Assembly: GCA_006969745.1 (NCBI GenBank)
Contig: CP030886.1
Span: 2,949,234 to 3,013,233 of the forward strand
From: Cytophagaceae bacterium
GTDB lineage: Bacteria > Bacteroidota > Bacteroidia > Cytophagales > Cyclobacteriaceae
Length of the DNA: 64,000 nucleotides
Direction: 5' to 3'
Shown here: piece by piece, positions 55,469 to 63,981 of the stretch
How positions within the stretch are numbered: position 1 is the stretch's first letter
Layout of the letters: each line of letters starts with the position of its first letter
The notes under the pieces: model-generated
The model's input: only the letters and a program-made list of their open reading frames with translations
Told to the model about the DNA's origin: nothing
Database searches by the model: none
Made by a program: the position numbers and the translations under genes

Positions 55469-56044
55469 TCACTTTGCCCACTTCAAAGGGGGAATTTTTT
55501 CACCCTGAGCTGAGCACTCAATTAATGTTTTAAACCGTCTTTCTCTCGTTTCTTCTCGTTTGGCACTCATTACCCACCAGATAGATTGCTTTCGATAAGA
55601 GGGAGACAGTTTCTCACTGAAGAACGCCCAGGCTTTTTTATTCGCCTTTAGTTTCTTTTCATGATTGCTGCTGAGTTTGACATTCTTTTGTTCGAAGGAA
55701 GCTTTACCAGTATTTTCAGGTTTCATCTTACTGTAGGCGGTCAAGCCGGCTTCCATTACTAACCCATCTTTTTTTAATTCTTCGATACGCTTGATGTTGA
55801 CATGGCTCCAGTGACTAGTTGGCTTGCGAGGTGTGAATCGAACCTGATAAGCTTCTTCGTCTATCCTCTTTCGGATGCCATCGATCCATCCAAAGCACAA
55901 TGCTTGATCAACAGATTCAGGCCAGGTAATACTAGGTTTACCAGTTGCTTTTTTATAATAACCTACCCACAATTCGGTCTCGATTGCATGATTGGTTTTC
56001 AGCCATTTTCGGAAATCATCCGGGGTGGGAAAAAAGGTAGCCAT
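55469..56044 (-). CDS. YdeI/OmpD-associated family protein
   Basis: 191 residues. The YdeI pattern is plain: FRKWLKTNHAIETELWVGYYKK, PSITWPESVDQALCFGWIDG, RFTPRKPTSHWSHVNIKRIE, and the C-terminal LSPSYRKQSIWWVMSAKREETRERR. Function unproven. The stop lies 1 bp from the stop of the convergent serine hydrolase. It starts 2 bp after the upstream gene on the same strand ends. Confidence 0.88.
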   Translation of the reverse strand: MATFFPTPDDFRKWLKTNHAIETELWVGYYKKATGKPSITWPESVDQALCFGWIDGIRKRIDEEAYQVRFTPRKPTSHWSHVNIKRIEELKKDGLVMEAGLTAYSKMKPENTGKASFEQKNVKLSSNHEKKLKANKKAWAFFSEKLSPSYRKQSIWWVMSAKREETRERRFKTLIECSAQGEKIPPLKWAK

Positions 56045-56046
56045 TG

Positions 56047-56463
56047 CTAAAACGGGAGTAGATCTGGTTCTACAAATTCTTGTTTAGCGCGCTTATCGGC
56101 AAAGACATTAAACCCATAGTGCTTGCCAAGAATATCTTTGAAATTGGTTAAGAGTTTTGGAAACTCTTTCATCAAATCTGAAAAATTTCTAGAGGTTGCT
56201 TTTTTCATGTAGTGATCCATTGCCTTTACAGACGCTATGGTCACTGTCTTGTTGAATTTATCATAAACGTCAAGCGATTCAGCATATCCTTTGATCTGTT
56301 CACACATGTTTAATTCTGCTTGTTCACGTCCATACTTTCTAATATGAATGTAGGCTAAGCGAAGATGTGCTTCATGAGAAAAAAGACCAGGCTTTAGCTT
56401 GAAACTCTTGAATAGTTCTTCAAATTCATCATCTGTGTACTGGTGGTGATCTTTTAACCGCAT
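56047..56463 (-). CDS. Conserved protein of unknown function
   Basis: 138 residues from ATG 56463; an ATG at 56511 adds 16 unlikely residues. All-helical, with FSHEAHLRLAYIHIRKYGRE and YDKFNKTVTIASVKAMDHYM, a pattern seen in an uncharacterised family with a conserved His-Glu-x-His-Leu stretch. No function known to me. It is divergent from padR across the palindromic region at 56518-56572 and may be controlled by it. Confidence 0.65.
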   Translation of the reverse strand: MRLKDHHQYTDDEFEELFKSFKLKPGLFSHEAHLRLAYIHIRKYGREQAELNMCEQIKGYAESLDVYDKFNKTVTIASVKAMDHYMKKATSRNFSDLMKEFPKLLTNFKDILGKHYGFNVFADKRAKQEFVEPDLLPF

Positions 56464-56517
56464 GCAACAAAGTTTATAAAAATGAACCAACCGGAGGCTT
56501 AAAGTACTCAATTTTTA

Positions 56518-56546
56518 GTGAATACCTCAATATTTGAGGTATTCAC
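56518..56546. promoter_or_regulatory. Perfect 13-3-13 inverted repeat, candidate operator
   Basis: GTGAATACCTCAA (56518-56530), spacer TAT, TTGAGGTATTCAC (56534-56546). It lies between divergent genes, 36 bp before padR, with no T run on either side, so an operator is more likely than a terminator. Confidence 0.6.
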
Positions 56547-56551
56547 TTGCA

Positions 56552-56572
56552 ATATATCATAATATGATGTAT
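56552..56572. promoter_or_regulatory. Second inverted repeat, candidate PadR site
   Basis: ATATATCAT (56552-56560), spacer AAT, ATGATGTAT (56564-56572), with one mismatch. Its centre lies 30 bp from the centre of the first repeat, close to three helical turns, and 10 bp before the padR start codon. Confidence 0.45.
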
Positions 56573-56581
56573 TGTTGTATT

Positions 56582-56929
56582 ATGTATTCAAAAGAACTAC
56601 TAAAAGGGACACTGGAAGTTATCGTACTGAAGCTGCTTTCTGAGCATGGGAAAATGTATGGATATGAACTTTCGCAGAAGGTGAAAGAAGAGACAGAAGG
56701 AAAGATTCATTTGAAAGATGGCTCACTTTATCCGGCACTGCACAAGCTCACGAAGGATGGCATACTGACATTCGAAGAGGTAAGTATCGGTAAGCGAGTG
56801 AGAAAGTATTATAAACTCACCTCAAAGGGGGAAGAGCAGAAGGAAACATTGCTTGATGAAATGAGGGACTTCATCAAGACCATCGAAAAAGTGATTTTTA
56901 GTGACCTAAAAACTTCTCCTGCGATATGA
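56582..56929 (+). CDS. PadR-family transcriptional regulator
   Basis: 115 residues from ATG 56582 (MYSKELLKGTLEVIVLKLLS), the usual PadR start; the frame extends upstream to 56534 without family similarity. The winged helix includes GKMYGYELSQKVKEETEG, KDGSLYPALHKLTKDGIL and RKYYKLTSKGEEQ. It likely represses its own operon through the two inverted repeats just upstream. It overlaps the following membrane-protein gene by 4 bp (ATGA). Confidence 0.9.
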   Translation: MYSKELLKGTLEVIVLKLLSEHGKMYGYELSQKVKEETEGKIHLKDGSLYPALHKLTKDGILTFEEVSIGKRVRKYYKLTSKGEEQKETLLDEMRDFIKTIEKVIFSDLKTSPAI

Positions 56930-57537
56930 TTGCTGCTGAGCATGAAGAGCGGATCATAGAGGAAATCAATGCGAGTTCTTTGAAGAACCAGGCATTGAAG
57001 GACGATTTGATAGATCACTTCTGCTGCATGGTAGAGATAGAGATGGAAAGAGGTCATTCTTTTGAAAAGGCACTAAAAAAAGCTTATGAGCAGACGGCTC
57101 CCAATGGGCTTGATGAAATACAAAGCGAAACAATTTTTTTACTCAATTACTCAAAAATCATGTTTATGAAACGACTAACGTATGTATCTGGCTATCTATT
57201 CACATTGACTTGGATAGCAGGTGTTTTGATGAAAGCCTTGCATCTACCCGGTGCAGGATTACTTATTGGCATTGGCGCCATTGGTGTTACATGTATTTTC
57301 ATTCCTCTTCTCTTGATCAATCGCTATAAGCATCTTGCGAGAGAAGTCATATCAGAACGTATGAAGTGGATTTTTGGTGGATTCTCTACCGCGCTTCTTA
57401 TTGTATCTATAACAATGAAATTACTTCATATGATGGGCGCAAGTCTGATGCTTTTCATTAGCTTCCTATTATTCGGTATCGGTTTTTTACCATTCCTCTT
57501 TTTTAGGATGTACAAAAAATCTGTAGATGAACTCTGA
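56926..57537 (+). CDS. PadR-associated four-helix membrane protein
   Basis: 203 residues. The soluble N-terminus (1-75) resembles HAAS/permease-prefix domains (LKDDLIDHFCCMVEIEMERGHSFEKALKKAYEQ). Four membrane segments follow (about 87-107, 111-131, 147-165 and 169-190). HAAS-type proteins often pair with PadR regulators. The role is unknown but a link to stress or membrane sensing through PadR is plausible. Confidence 0.78.
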   Translation: MIAAEHEERIIEEINASSLKNQALKDDLIDHFCCMVEIEMERGHSFEKALKKAYEQTAPNGLDEIQSETIFLLNYSKIMFMKRLTYVSGYLFTLTWIAGVLMKALHLPGAGLLIGIGAIGVTCIFIPLLLINRYKHLAREVISERMKWIFGGFSTALLIVSITMKLLHMMGASLMLFISFLLFGIGFLPFLFFRMYKKSVDEL

Positions 57538-57560
57538 GGTCAAGGACTAAACTCAAAATG

Positions 57561-57590
57561 AAAAGGCTACCTGTTTCAGGTAGCTTTTTT
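57561..57590 (+). terminator. Terminator between convergent genes
   Basis: 8-bp stem GCTACCTG (57566-57573) with CAGGTAGC (57577-57584), loop TTT, then six T. Four A before the stem (57561-57564) allow weaker use for the reverse strand, where the TolB/TPR gene ends at 57606. Confidence 0.85.
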
Positions 57591-57605
57591 CTTTGCTCAA
57601 GCTTT

Positions 57606-59324
57606 TTACAGGTTCATTTTACGGGCTATTTCTTTGAATCGTGGATGATCTGCATAATGATTCGCATAATAAACCGCTTTCATATATGGCATATCAGGAT
57701 CTCTTCTAATGTATCCTTTTTCAAGCCAGTCCAGGCATTTTTCATCATTTCCTGCTAGGTGATATAGTACCTGAAAGGTTTGAGCTGAAACCTGGCTGAA
57801 ATAGTTTTCCTCTAAAAACATAGCGGTTTCACCAGCGACACCACCAAGTCCTAATTGCTTGTATTTTTCATCCATCCAATCATGAATTGCTGTGTCCGTT
57901 TCCATAGCCACTTTCATCTTCATCTGTTCAAAGGTTTTGTCTTTGGCTCCTACTTTATTGTAACTTAATAGCAGCACTAAATTGACCAGTGGATTGGTTG
58001 GCATCATTTTTTGCAAAGGCTCCAATATGACTATAGCAGAGTCAGGATCTATGTCGGCATTTCCAAGTCTGGTAGCATTGAGTACTTTCACAAAAGGATT
58101 TTCCGGATCTAATCTAAGTGCTTGATTCAATTGGTCTTCCGCCTTGTCAAGACTGGACATACACCAGTAAAAGTGGCCTAAAAGTCCTCTGGCTTCAGAA
58201 TGATTCGGGTTGATCTCTAATGCTTTTAGAAACTGTCTTTCGCCTCTTGCCCAATCGAACTCTGTCCAGACGGCACTGATCGCATCGAAATAATACACCT
58301 CTGCCAGTGTACTGTCCAGCGCTTTCGCTTTCTGCAAATTTTCTTTGATTGGGGCTTCAGCTTGTTCGGTAGTTACTATATCCATCTGCTTTAGAATAGC
58401 CCATATTCCAGCCATTCCAGCATATGGAGGAGCGAATTCAGGATCAATCTCCATAGCACGATTAAAATGGCCCATAGCCGCCTGTATCCCCTCTTCAGAT
58501 AGCATGCCGAGACTGTATTTTCCTTTCAGATACGCTTCATAAGCATCCGGATTGATTTTACGATTGTTTCCTAGCAACTGCCGCTCTTCTTGCGACAAGG
58601 TGATATTGACTTCTCGTGCAATACTATTTGTCATGCTGGCATAGGTTTGCAAAATATCAGACAGGGTGCTTTCATAGGTTTGCGACCATAGCTGCATTTC
58701 CTCGGGGTAAGCGCTTATAAGTTTCACCTGAACGCGGATAGACTCACCAGCTGAAAGAAGGGAGCCTTCCATTATTGCGTCTACTTTTAAGTCTTCGGCG
58801 ATTTCCTGAATTGTCTTTTTGGAATTGAAATAAGGAAGTGTCGAAGTACGCGAAATCACTCGAATCGCTCCAAGTTTTCCCACTTCACTGATGAGTGCGT
58901 CATGAATGCCTGCGGATAAATAATCTTTCGAGTTATCTCCGGAATAGTTCATAATAGGAAGGATCGCAATAGATCGAATTGAGGAGGCAATCTCGGATTG
59001 CTGATTTTGAAAATTGAGCAATCGAAGACGCGAAGGATCGAGTCTACTGGGATCCAATAGGTGATAAATGATTACAAAAAGGGCCAGAAGTCCATTCAGC
59101 GAGTGAAAAAAGATAGCCTTTCGAGAGAATTTATTGTTGAATATCAGATGAATTATAAATGCCGGCAAACCGAAAATAACCAGCCATAGCAGAATATCAA
59201 TATAAGCTGAGTTTAGTGCAAAGCGGTCGACTAAAAAGTTGGAAAGTTCCAGGAAGAGCCAGGCGCTTCCAAGGTAAACCACAACAGATTTACCTAAATC
59301 TCTGAAGATGTTCTCATTACCCAT
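57606..59324 (-). CDS. Membrane protein with TolB/FlgO-like domain and TPR repeats
   Basis: 572 residues. Three hydrophobic segments lie in the first 95 residues. A domain common in CadC/adenylate-cyclase-type proteins follows (about 110-245; SIAILPIMNYSGDNSKDYLSA, AIMEGSLLSAGESIRVQVKL). TPR repeats cover about 255-560 (AYLKGKYSLGMLSEEGIQAA, FLKALEINPNHSEARGLLGH, LNQALRLDPENPFVKVLNAT). An N-terminal DNA-binding or cyclase domain, often attached to this architecture, is absent. Likely a scaffold at the membrane. Confidence 0.82.
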   Translation of the reverse strand: MGNENIFRDLGKSVVVYLGSAWLFLELSNFLVDRFALNSAYIDILLWLVIFGLPAFIIHLIFNNKFSRKAIFFHSLNGLLALFVIIYHLLDPSRLDPSRLRLLNFQNQQSEIASSIRSIAILPIMNYSGDNSKDYLSAGIHDALISEVGKLGAIRVISRTSTLPYFNSKKTIQEIAEDLKVDAIMEGSLLSAGESIRVQVKLISAYPEEMQLWSQTYESTLSDILQTYASMTNSIAREVNITLSQEERQLLGNNRKINPDAYEAYLKGKYSLGMLSEEGIQAAMGHFNRAMEIDPEFAPPYAGMAGIWAILKQMDIVTTEQAEAPIKENLQKAKALDSTLAEVYYFDAISAVWTEFDWARGERQFLKALEINPNHSEARGLLGHFYWCMSSLDKAEDQLNQALRLDPENPFVKVLNATRLGNADIDPDSAIVILEPLQKMMPTNPLVNLVLLLSYNKVGAKDKTFEQMKMKVAMETDTAIHDWMDEKYKQLGLGGVAGETAMFLEENYFSQVSAQTFQVLYHLAGNDEKCLDWLEKGYIRRDPDMPYMKAVYYANHYADHPRFKEIARKMNL

Positions 59325-59469
59325 AGCAGTAGGTGGTTAGGTAATGTCTGACACACAGACATTACGATTATCTACCTATAAGTTACAAGAAGTTGCCGAA
59401 AGACTCCAAATCACGGTTTGAATTGGTCTCTACTGGAAGTCAAATGTGTTATCGCTCTTACAACGAACT

Positions 59470-59568
59470 CTACAGAAAAATGTAGCATGCGACTAGTACT
59501 GCAAGAAGCATTGCTACAAAAACATAGATAAATAGATTACTTTCTTGATTTGGTTTCTTAGCAGACAT
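59470..59568 (-). CDS. Small single-pass membrane protein (32 residues)
   Basis: ATG 59568 to TAG 59470. A polar N-terminus (MSAKKPNQESN) precedes one hydrophobic helix (LFIYVFVAMLLAVLVACYIF) that reaches the C-terminus. Size and layout fit a small membrane protein that tunes a larger complex. It lies in a 264-bp gap and is preceded on the same strand by the photolyase operon, 20 bp after the glycine-zipper gene. Coding status is unproven. Confidence 0.5.
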   Translation of the reverse strand: MSAKKPNQESNLFIYVFVAMLLAVLVACYIFL

Positions 59569-59588
59569 AATTAATTCGAAGATACGTG

Positions 59589-59786
59589 TTAGTTAACTTG
59601 TCCAGGGATTTCTCCCTCTTCATCCTTATTCCTATTACTTCTTCGATACATCCCTTTGCCATAGGCAACGCCAAAAACGATTCCCAAACTAAGCCACAAA
59701 CCCAGATTGTCCGTTGCAACGCCTATTGCGGTTCCGATACCAATACCTAGAGCTATTCCCAGGTTTTGAGTTTTATCTTGTCTCAT
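59589..59786 (-). CDS. Small glycine-rich membrane protein
   Basis: 65 residues. Two hydrophobic segments with Gly-x-Gly spacing (LGIALGIGIGTAIGVATDNLG-like start, then LWLSLGIVFGVAYGKGMY) and a charged tail (RRSNRNKDEEGEI). The pattern is known from glycine-zipper proteins. Function unknown. It follows the DUF2256 gene by 64 bp and precedes the 32-residue membrane protein. Confidence 0.65.
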   Translation of the reverse strand: MRQDKTQNLGIALGIGIGTAIGVATDNLGLWLSLGIVFGVAYGKGMYRRSNRNKDEEGEIPGQVN

Positions 59787-59850
59787 TTGAGTCTTTAAAA
59801 AGAATTATTCAAGCTCAAATTACATGAAGTAGAAGTCGATTTCCCAAAAA

Positions 59851-59991
59851 TTATGCTAAGCGGTTCTTATTCCGCCTGCATTGCTCACTGCAATACTTCA
59901 CTTCTTCCCACACGTCTTTCCACTTCTTTCTCCAATTAAAAGGTCTTCCGCAAACGGGACAAGTTTTTTCCGGAAGGTGTTGTTTTTTCAT
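59851..59991 (-). CDS. DUF2256 zinc-finger-like protein
   Basis: 46 residues. Two Cys pairs, [14 protein letters not shown] and [10 protein letters not shown], match DUF2256, a short zinc-ribbon family often found next to photolyase or cryptochrome genes. ATG 59991 overlaps the stop of the flavin-reductase gene as ATGA, and the stop is TAA at 59851. Function unproven; DNA, RNA or protein binding near the photolyases is an inference. Confidence 0.88.
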   Translation of the reverse strand: MKKQHLPEKTCPVCGRPFNWRKKWKDVWEEVKYCSEQCRRNKNRLA

Positions 59992-60623
59992 TTAGAGAAA
60001 TCCGGAATCTCCTCAGGGCGAGCGTAAGGGAAAGAAGCAATAGGAGCCACGGAATAATAGGTATTGAGTCCTCCGATACCCGAGGAGTTAAATAAAGAGA
60101 GGTCGATGTACCCTTTCTCATCCACCGCTCGATCAGGCAGGATTAGTTCCTGAATTTCACCTACCATCATGATGGTGCCGTTGATTTTAATGGGAATCTC
60201 ATCTATGAGCTTCATTCCCATTTTGATGTGGCATTCCTTGACAAATGGCGCATGAAAGTTTCCGATGTACTCCTCTGTCAAGCCACAGCGATCAAACTCT
60301 GAAACTGAGCGATTCACTTTAGCCGAAGTGTAGTGAGCTCTGTTTACGATGACCGAAGGCACATGGTTGATGGTATAAAATCCATTTTCTTTTATGTTTT
60401 CGTACGTATGTCGAGGCACTTCTCCGGTTGGTCGCATGATAAAACCAATCAAGGCCGGATTGCTACCTAAATGAACGACACTACTAAAAATAGCGACGTT
60501 GGGCTCATCGGCATTGGACTTGGTTCCAATCAAATTGGCAGGTTTGATTCCGGTTATCGAATTGATGATATTGAGCCTTTTTTTATGCTCCAGCTTCTGG
60601 ATTTCTACTTTGTTTAGCTGCAT
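59988..60623 (-). CDS. Flavin reductase-like protein
   Basis: 211 residues, an FMN-binding split-barrel (flavin reductase-like) domain: [64 protein letters not shown] and [19 protein letters not shown]. It may reduce flavin with NAD(P)H. In this operon it could supply reduced FAD to the photolyases, which is inference. Start ATG 60623; 52 bp from the photolyase stop. Confidence 0.87.
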   Translation of the reverse strand: MQLNKVEIQKLEHKKRLNIINSITGIKPANLIGTKSNADEPNVAIFSSVVHLGSNPALIGFIMRPTGEVPRHTYENIKENGFYTINHVPSVIVNRAHYTSAKVNRSVSEFDRCGLTEEYIGNFHAPFVKECHIKMGMKLIDEIPIKINGTIMMVGEIQELILPDRAVDEKGYIDLSLFNSSGIGGLNTYYSVAPIASFPYARPEEIPDFSK

Positions 60624-60675
60624 AATATTAAGACCAAGATGTCTATAGATTGTTTGAATATTTTAGGGATTTGAT

Positions 60676-62142
60676 CTATGAATTTCTTCGGTTGGCTCGT
60701 GTATGCATAGCCAATATCCGCTGGCTGTCTTTTTTCACGAGTTCATTTTTTCTATGACCCCATATTTTGTCGCGGGCACGTTTGCCGCTTTCTTTTAAGT
60801 CCACAATCGGAGCGGGGTAGTCAATTCCTATTTGAACGCCACAGAAGGTTTGTTCCATATCAGTCATGTTCCACGGTTCATGAATGTGTTCCTTTGGGAC
60901 ATTTGCCAACTCCGAAACCCATAGCCGAATAAATGTGCCTTCCGGATCATGATCCAGGCTTTGCTTTATCGGATTGTAGATCCTTACAGTATTAATGCCT
61001 GTAGTGCCAGCCTGCATCTGAAATTGTGGATAGTGGATACCTGGCTCATAGTCTAGAAATTGGTTGGCCAAATGATAAACTCCATCCCTCCAGTCTTGAT
61101 CCAGATGATGACACAGAAAAGAAACAAGCATGGCGCGCATGCGAAAGTTGATCCATCCAGTAATAGTCAGGCATCTCATGCAGGCATCTACCAGTGGAAA
61201 TCCGGTATTTCCTTCTTTCCATGCTTGAAGCTTAGCAGGATCGCTATCATGTGGTAGCAACTCATAGCCCCGATTGATACATGTATGTTCATATTCGCAT
61301 TCTACTTCAAATTTTTGAATGAAATGACAATGCCACTTCAATCGAGTCAACAACCCACCAAACGCTCTTTTGTGATTGTCGTAATTGGGGTGATTCTTTA
61401 CATGCTGATAGGCTTGCTTGATGCTGAGGTTGCCCCAGGCCAAGTATGGTGAAATCCTTGCGCAAGAAGTGCGACTCTCAAGTGGTTTAGAGATATGCTT
61501 ACTGTAGTTTTTACCTCTATCCTTGGTGAAGCTCTTCAGGTATTTCCACCCATTGCCTTCACCTGCGGGCTGGTAATGCTGAGGGTAATTTTCAAGCCTT
61601 TCTAAAAAATCATTGGGGAAGTTAAACGGATGATCAATGGTTTGAATTTCTTCACTTTCAGAATAGCTATTCATGATAACAGGTTCCGCCATTTTCACAT
61701 ACCATGATTTGTCCCACCCATTTCTGTTTGAGATTCCTCTGACGATTCCATCACGTTGAAACTCCTTCCATTCGATATGCTGAGTGCTAAAATATTGAGC
61801 CAGTTTCTTATCACGGTTCCACGTAAGTTCAACACCACTTTCTTGATAGGAAAAGACTTTTTCAATTTTCAATTTTTCATTGAGGAACTCGAAGACCTCC
61901 AAAGCTTCACCGTAGAAGACATTTACCTTTTTGTTGTACTTAGCCAAAGCCTTGTCTATCTCACGGATGGAATGATATACAAACTGGAGATGACGATCGG
62001 ATGTGTCCGCATGTTCGATTACCGATGGCTCAAACAGATAAATTATTTGATAAGGATGTCCATCGCTTTCTGCAGCAGCTAGTGCAGCATGATCTTGGGT
62101 GCGTAGGTCTCTTTTTAGCCAAACAAGGTTGGTTGGTTCCAT
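60676..62142 (-). CDS. Cryptochrome/photolyase-family flavoprotein
   Basis: 488 residues in the standard order. The N-terminal alpha/beta antenna domain (about 5-165) starts [20 protein letters not shown]. The C-terminal FAD domain (about 215-470) has [48 protein letters not shown] and [20 protein letters not shown] with [16 protein letters not shown]. It would repair UV photoproducts with blue light or act as a cryptochrome; the sequence alone does not decide. Its start lies 28 bp inside the preceding photolyase-like gene. Confidence 0.9.
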   Translation of the reverse strand: MEPTNLVWLKRDLRTQDHAALAAAESDGHPYQIIYLFEPSVIEHADTSDRHLQFVYHSIREIDKALAKYNKKVNVFYGEALEVFEFLNEKLKIEKVFSYQESGVELTWNRDKKLAQYFSTQHIEWKEFQRDGIVRGISNRNGWDKSWYVKMAEPVIMNSYSESEEIQTIDHPFNFPNDFLERLENYPQHYQPAGEGNGWKYLKSFTKDRGKNYSKHISKPLESRTSCARISPYLAWGNLSIKQAYQHVKNHPNYDNHKRAFGGLLTRLKWHCHFIQKFEVECEYEHTCINRGYELLPHDSDPAKLQAWKEGNTGFPLVDACMRCLTITGWINFRMRAMLVSFLCHHLDQDWRDGVYHLANQFLDYEPGIHYPQFQMQAGTTGINTVRIYNPIKQSLDHDPEGTFIRLWVSELANVPKEHIHEPWNMTDMEQTFCGVQIGIDYPAPIVDLKESGKRARDKIWGHRKNELVKKDSQRILAMHTRANRRNS

Positions 62143-63224
62143 GTCTTGAGTTCCTTTTTACTCTTTTTCCAAAAGGCGAAAAACGAGCGATAATACCCCG
62201 TAACGCTAAACATCCAATCTCTGGGCTCTTCCGTGCCCTGATAGCTATTCAGTGGATGTTCCTTGAAGATGATTTGGTCCAAATGGTATTTGTCTGTCAT
62301 TTCTTGAAATTCACCAACGAAGACCTGGATTCCATTTATATTCTTTGATAGCTCTAAGACAAATTCAATCGAGTTTTTAGAAATCGGATATTTTTCAAAA
62401 ATGCTTGGCTCTAATAGCAAAACCCTATTTGCTTCTTCTTCTTTATGCCACAATGGGTCTAGGTTGTAGAAATTGTAAATGAGTGTAGGCTTACCTGGTT
62501 CTATTTCTATTGATTTCTGAGAAGGTAAAGGTGTGTTTAGCTCAGGAATTGAAGTTTCCTTCATTTTTTCCGGAACCTCCAAAGTCTCAAATGCGGAATA
62601 GTCAACATCAAGAAAAGTCCTATTTTGCGAGGTATGGCAGTACTTGTTTATGTTTTCCTGGTTAGCATAATATTTCTTTCCAGCATTGGCACCGGCCACC
62701 CATTGCCAGCTTAGAGCGTTGCTGGCCCAATCTCCATCGAGGAGGTGATAATACATCCACTTGGCAGGCATCATCCAATAGCTCCCACCAACATTACAAG
62801 CAATACTTGCTATGTACATGCGAATATGATTGTGTAAATAGCCATGATCGTAAAACTCATTAATTGCTGAATCGATGGCTTCTATTCCCGTTTTTGCTTG
62901 CAAGATGGCTTCCGGCACCTCATGATTTTTCACGTTAGGTTGTTCTCTTCTTACATCCTTGTTGATGTCATCACCCAAAGCAATCCAAACTTGCTGCCAA
63001 TAGTCGCGCCAGGCGAGTTCCTGGGTAATCTTTTCGATCTTATCTGGTTGGTATCCTTTGTTGAGCAGTGCATCTAAAACTTGGCGTGTAGAAATGACAC
63101 CTCGTGAAATATAGGGTGATAGTCTGGTGACCGCACCGTCAACAAAATTCCTGGTTTTTCCATAAGCTATCGGGTCTATCGAATCTATGCGATTGAGAAT
63201 TTCTTGATACGAGGTAGGAAACAT
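62115..63224 (-). CDS. Photolyase-like protein with reversed domain order
   Basis: 369 residues. The helical FAD-binding part comes first (1-200): [66 protein letters not shown] and [12 protein letters not shown]. The C-terminal 130 residues ([46 protein letters not shown]) look like an alpha/beta antenna domain, which in ordinary photolyases is N-terminal. So the order appears circularly permuted. Overlaps with both neighbours (1 bp and 28 bp) show it is part of the operon. Confidence 0.82.
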   Translation of the reverse strand: MFPTSYQEILNRIDSIDPIAYGKTRNFVDGAVTRLSPYISRGVISTRQVLDALLNKGYQPDKIEKITQELAWRDYWQQVWIALGDDINKDVRREQPNVKNHEVPEAILQAKTGIEAIDSAINEFYDHGYLHNHIRMYIASIACNVGGSYWMMPAKWMYYHLLDGDWASNALSWQWVAGANAGKKYYANQENINKYCHTSQNRTFLDVDYSAFETLEVPEKMKETSIPELNTPLPSQKSIEIEPGKPTLIYNFYNLDPLWHKEEEANRVLLLEPSIFEKYPISKNSIEFVLELSKNINGIQVFVGEFQEMTDKYHLDQIIFKEHPLNSYQGTEEPRDWMFSVTGYYRSFFAFWKKSKKELKTWNQPTLFG

Positions 63225-63502
63225 CAGCGCTTAGATATTTTGTTGAGACTGATCTGTTTTTGTCTGGAGGATTTGAACCGGACCATATCAGGATCTTGTT
63301 TTTTGAGATGTTTTTGGCTTGGCCCGCTATTCACACGCTTTCTCCAAAGGTTAAAGCTGCTTCGCTTAAGAGTTTGTCTCATAAGCTTGATCACTTCCTT
63401 TTCCGGTAGTCCAAACTGGAATTCAATTGCTTCAAAAGGCGTGCGATCTTCCCATGCCATCTCTATGATTCTATTGTGATCTCTCTCTGATAAATCTTTC
63501 AT
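63224..63502 (-). CDS. TIGR03643 family protein
   Basis: 92 residues. The N-terminal half (RDHNRIIEMAWEDRTPFEAI, QFGLPEKEVIKLMRQTLKRS) is a helix-turn-helix-like unit of the TIGR03643 family. SFNLWRKRVNSGPSQKHLKK and a basic tail follow. Members are typically encoded next to photolyase/cryptochrome genes. DNA binding is likely from the fold and charge but not proven. Start and stop overlap the neighbouring genes by 4 bp and 1 bp. Confidence 0.88.
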   Translation of the reverse strand: MKDLSERDHNRIIEMAWEDRTPFEAIEFQFGLPEKEVIKLMRQTLKRSSFNLWRKRVNSGPSQKHLKKQDPDMVRFKSSRQKQISLNKISKR

Positions 63503-63981
63503 AGTATAATACCTTCTTTCACTAGATCCTGAAACATTAAGATGTTGTGCTCCGAAATTGTTTTTGATTTCTTCACTTCAAACCAGAAAAGCTCATGATC
63601 GCCTCCGATATTCATTCGGCCTTTTTTTTCGAGAAGTAGATAGCCACAAGCATTTTTCAGGACCTGTTTGCCATTCCATCGAGTCAAAAGCTTTTTTGAT
63701 ATTAAGAATCGCTCCTTGTCGTAAAAATTCCCTGACTTTTTGCCTAGAGGCCGGACCAATGGCGAGTGGTCTTGATGAAGGATCTGAAGAACCATCTCAT
63801 TGGATTTTTCAACAAAATCGAGAGATCGAGTGCCATAATACACAGCAATCATGAAGATTTTCGGCTTCATGCTCACTGTGGTTACATATGTGCAGATATT
63901 CATATTTACACGGTCACCGTCATATGTGGCCAGGCTGTAAACAGGCACATCTACAATATTCCATGGACGTTTAAGTCCCAT
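63499..63981 (-). CDS. Flavin reductase-like split-barrel protein
   Basis: 160 residues: RPWNIVDVPVYSLATYDGDR, VNMNICTYVTTVSMKPKIFM, FVEKSNEMVLQILHQDHSPLV and the C-terminal GDHELFWFEVKKSKT fit the flavin-reductase-like FMN-binding split barrel. It is the first visible gene of the photolyase operon, with the window edge 19 bp upstream of its ATG. A role in flavin supply or redox for the photolyases is inferred from context. Confidence 0.82.
   Translation of the reverse strand: MGLKRPWNIVDVPVYSLATYDGDRVNMNICTYVTTVSMKPKIFMIAVYYGTRSLDFVEKSNEMVLQILHQDHSPLVRPLGKKSGNFYDKERFLISKKLLTRWNGKQVLKNACGYLLLEKKGRMNIGGDHELFWFEVKKSKTISEHNILMFQDLVKEGIIL

Noticed and set aside
56518..56546. Terminator at the 13-3-13 palindrome
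   Set aside because: No T run on either side and position in a divergent promoter region; more likely an operator.
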